Below, piece by piece: positions 4,632 through 5,345 of a stretch of DNA of 5,345 nt. Each line of letters starts with the position of its first letter. Position 1 is the first letter of the stretch. This stretch comes from Lysobacterales bacterium (GTDB lineage: Bacteria > Pseudomonadota > Gammaproteobacteria > Xanthomonadales > Xanthomonadaceae). The notes beneath the pieces were generated by a model that did no database searches, was not told the origin of the DNA, and saw only the letters and a list, made by a program, of their open reading frames with translations. The translations under genes and the position numbers were made by a program. The stretch lies in contig JAGRJX010000090.1 in NCBI GenBank assembly GCA_020442545.1, positions 4,315 to 9,659 on the forward strand, written 5' to 3'.

Positions 4632-5345
4632 ATGCGAACTCACTATTGCGGTCTTGTTGACGAAAACCTGATCGGCCAGACGGTCACCCTATGCGGCTGG
4701 GCTGATGTCGCGCGCAATCTCGGTGGCGTCTGCTTCATCGACCTGCGCGACCACGAGGGCATCGTGCAGGTGGTGTCCGAGCCAGACGACCCGAGCTACG
4801 CCACCGCGGCCGATGTCGGCTACGAGTTCTGCCTGAAGGTCAGCGGAACCGTGCGCGCGCGGCACAGCGTCAACGACAAGATCCGCACCGGCAAGGTGGA
4901 AGTGGTCGCCGAGACCATCGAGATCCTCAATCGCGCCGGCACGCTGCCTTTCTACCTGCACGAGACGCCGGGCGAGGACACCCGCCTCAAGTACCGCTAC
5001 CTCGACCTGCGTCGTCCGGAGATGCAGCACAAGCTGCGCACCCGCACGAAGCTGGTGCAGGCGCTGCGCCGCTACCTCGACGCCGCCGGTTTCCAGGACA
5101 TCGAGACGCCGATCCTGACCAAGGCCACGCCGGAAGGCGCGCGCGACTACCTGGTGCCGTCGCGTGTGCATGCAGGCGAGTTCTTCGCGCTGCCGCAGTC
5201 GCCCCAGCTGTTCAAGCAGATGCTGATGGTGGCCGGCTTCGATCGCTACTACCAGATCGTGAAGTGCTTTCGCGACGAGGATTTGCGCGCCGACCGTCAG
5301 CCCGAGTTCACGCAGATCGACCTCGAGATGTCGTTCGTCGAGGAG
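4632..5345 (+). CDS. aspS: Aspartyl-tRNA synthetase (3' partial)
   Basis: This class IIb synthetase charges tRNA-Asp with aspartate in the cytoplasm. The first 238 residues are visible; bacterial AspRS is usually near 590, so the gene runs well past the window. The start MRTHYCG is the family's usual N-terminus. Residues 1-105 form the OB-fold anticodon-binding domain. R28, F35 and Q46 align without gaps to the same positions of the E. coli enzyme, while E. coli R26-R27 are replaced by V26-A27. Leu30 matches the tRNA-Asp-specific (discriminating) form rather than the His of the non-discriminating Pseudomonas type. The catalytic domain follows: motif 1 GFQDIETPIL (153-162, invariant P160), the flipping-loop segment TKATPEGARDYLVPSR (163-178), QSPQLFKQ (189-196), and motif 2 FRDEDLRADRQPEFTQ (213-228). 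Motif 3 and the bacterial insertion domain lie outside. It follows the zinc-ribbon gene after a 272-base gap. Confidence 0.97.
   Translation, partial: MRTHYCGLVDENLIGQTVTLCGWADVARNLGGVCFIDLRDHEGIVQVVSEPDDPSYATAADVGYEFCLKVSGTVRARHSVNDKIRTGKVEVVAETIEILNRAGTLPFYLHETPGEDTRLKYRYLDLRRPEMQHKLRTRTKLVQALRRYLDAAGFQDIETPILTKATPEGARDYLVPSRVHAGEFFALPQSPQLFKQMLMVAGFDRYYQIVKCFRDEDLRADRQPEFTQIDLEMSFVEE

Noticed and set aside
4689..5171. A 160-codon minus-strand open frame within aspS.
   Set aside because: It is antisense to a highly conserved synthetase coding region and has typical shadow composition.

Overview
The window is GC-rich chromosomal DNA, most likely from a gammaproteobacterium of the Xanthomonadales/Lysobacterales group. 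The main support is the N-terminus of its aspartyl-tRNA synthetase: MRTHYCGLVDENLIGQTV followed by DVARNLGGVCFIDLRD resembles the Xanthomonas-type enzyme as I remember it. A YheS-type ABC-F protein and an FmdB-type zinc ribbon next to aspS also fit. The assignment rests on recalled sequence features, not on a search.

Layout, left to right. (1) Positions 1-1451 (+) hold the 3' three quarters of a YheS-like ABC-F ATPase that starts outside the window. (2) Positions 1511-2158 (+) hold a 215-residue glutathione S-transferase-like protein with a good ribosome binding site, probably co-transcribed with the ABC-F gene. (3) Positions 2159-2325 are a convergent gap that holds a large, almost perfect inverted repeat of the REP/BIME kind. 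(4) Positions 2326-3045 (-) encode a membrane-anchored SIMPL (DUF541) protein of the COG2859 type. (5) Positions 3046-3235 are a divergent intergenic region with a strong GC hairpin. (6) Positions 3236-3916 (+) encode an exported, tryptophan-rich TPR protein of unknown role. (7) Positions 4003-4359 (+) encode an FmdB-family zinc-ribbon protein with a low-complexity Lys/Ser/Asp/Ala tail. (8) Positions 4360-4631 are a 272-base leader with a possible terminator followed by a run of small hairpins. (9) From 4632 to the window end (+) lies the first 238 codons of aspS.

The genes are mostly housekeeping or general stress and envelope functions: ribosome-associated ABC-F, GST, periplasmic SIMPL and TPR proteins, and translation (AspRS). 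They do not form one pathway. I found no mobile-element genes, CRISPR array, tRNA, rRNA or defence system. The parts most worth a second look are non-coding or low-complexity: the REP-like palindrome at 2217-2291, the structured leaders of the zinc-ribbon gene and aspS (neither has a recognisable Shine-Dalgarno sequence), and the repeated D[S/G]K tail of the zinc-ribbon protein. I see no convincing new system here.
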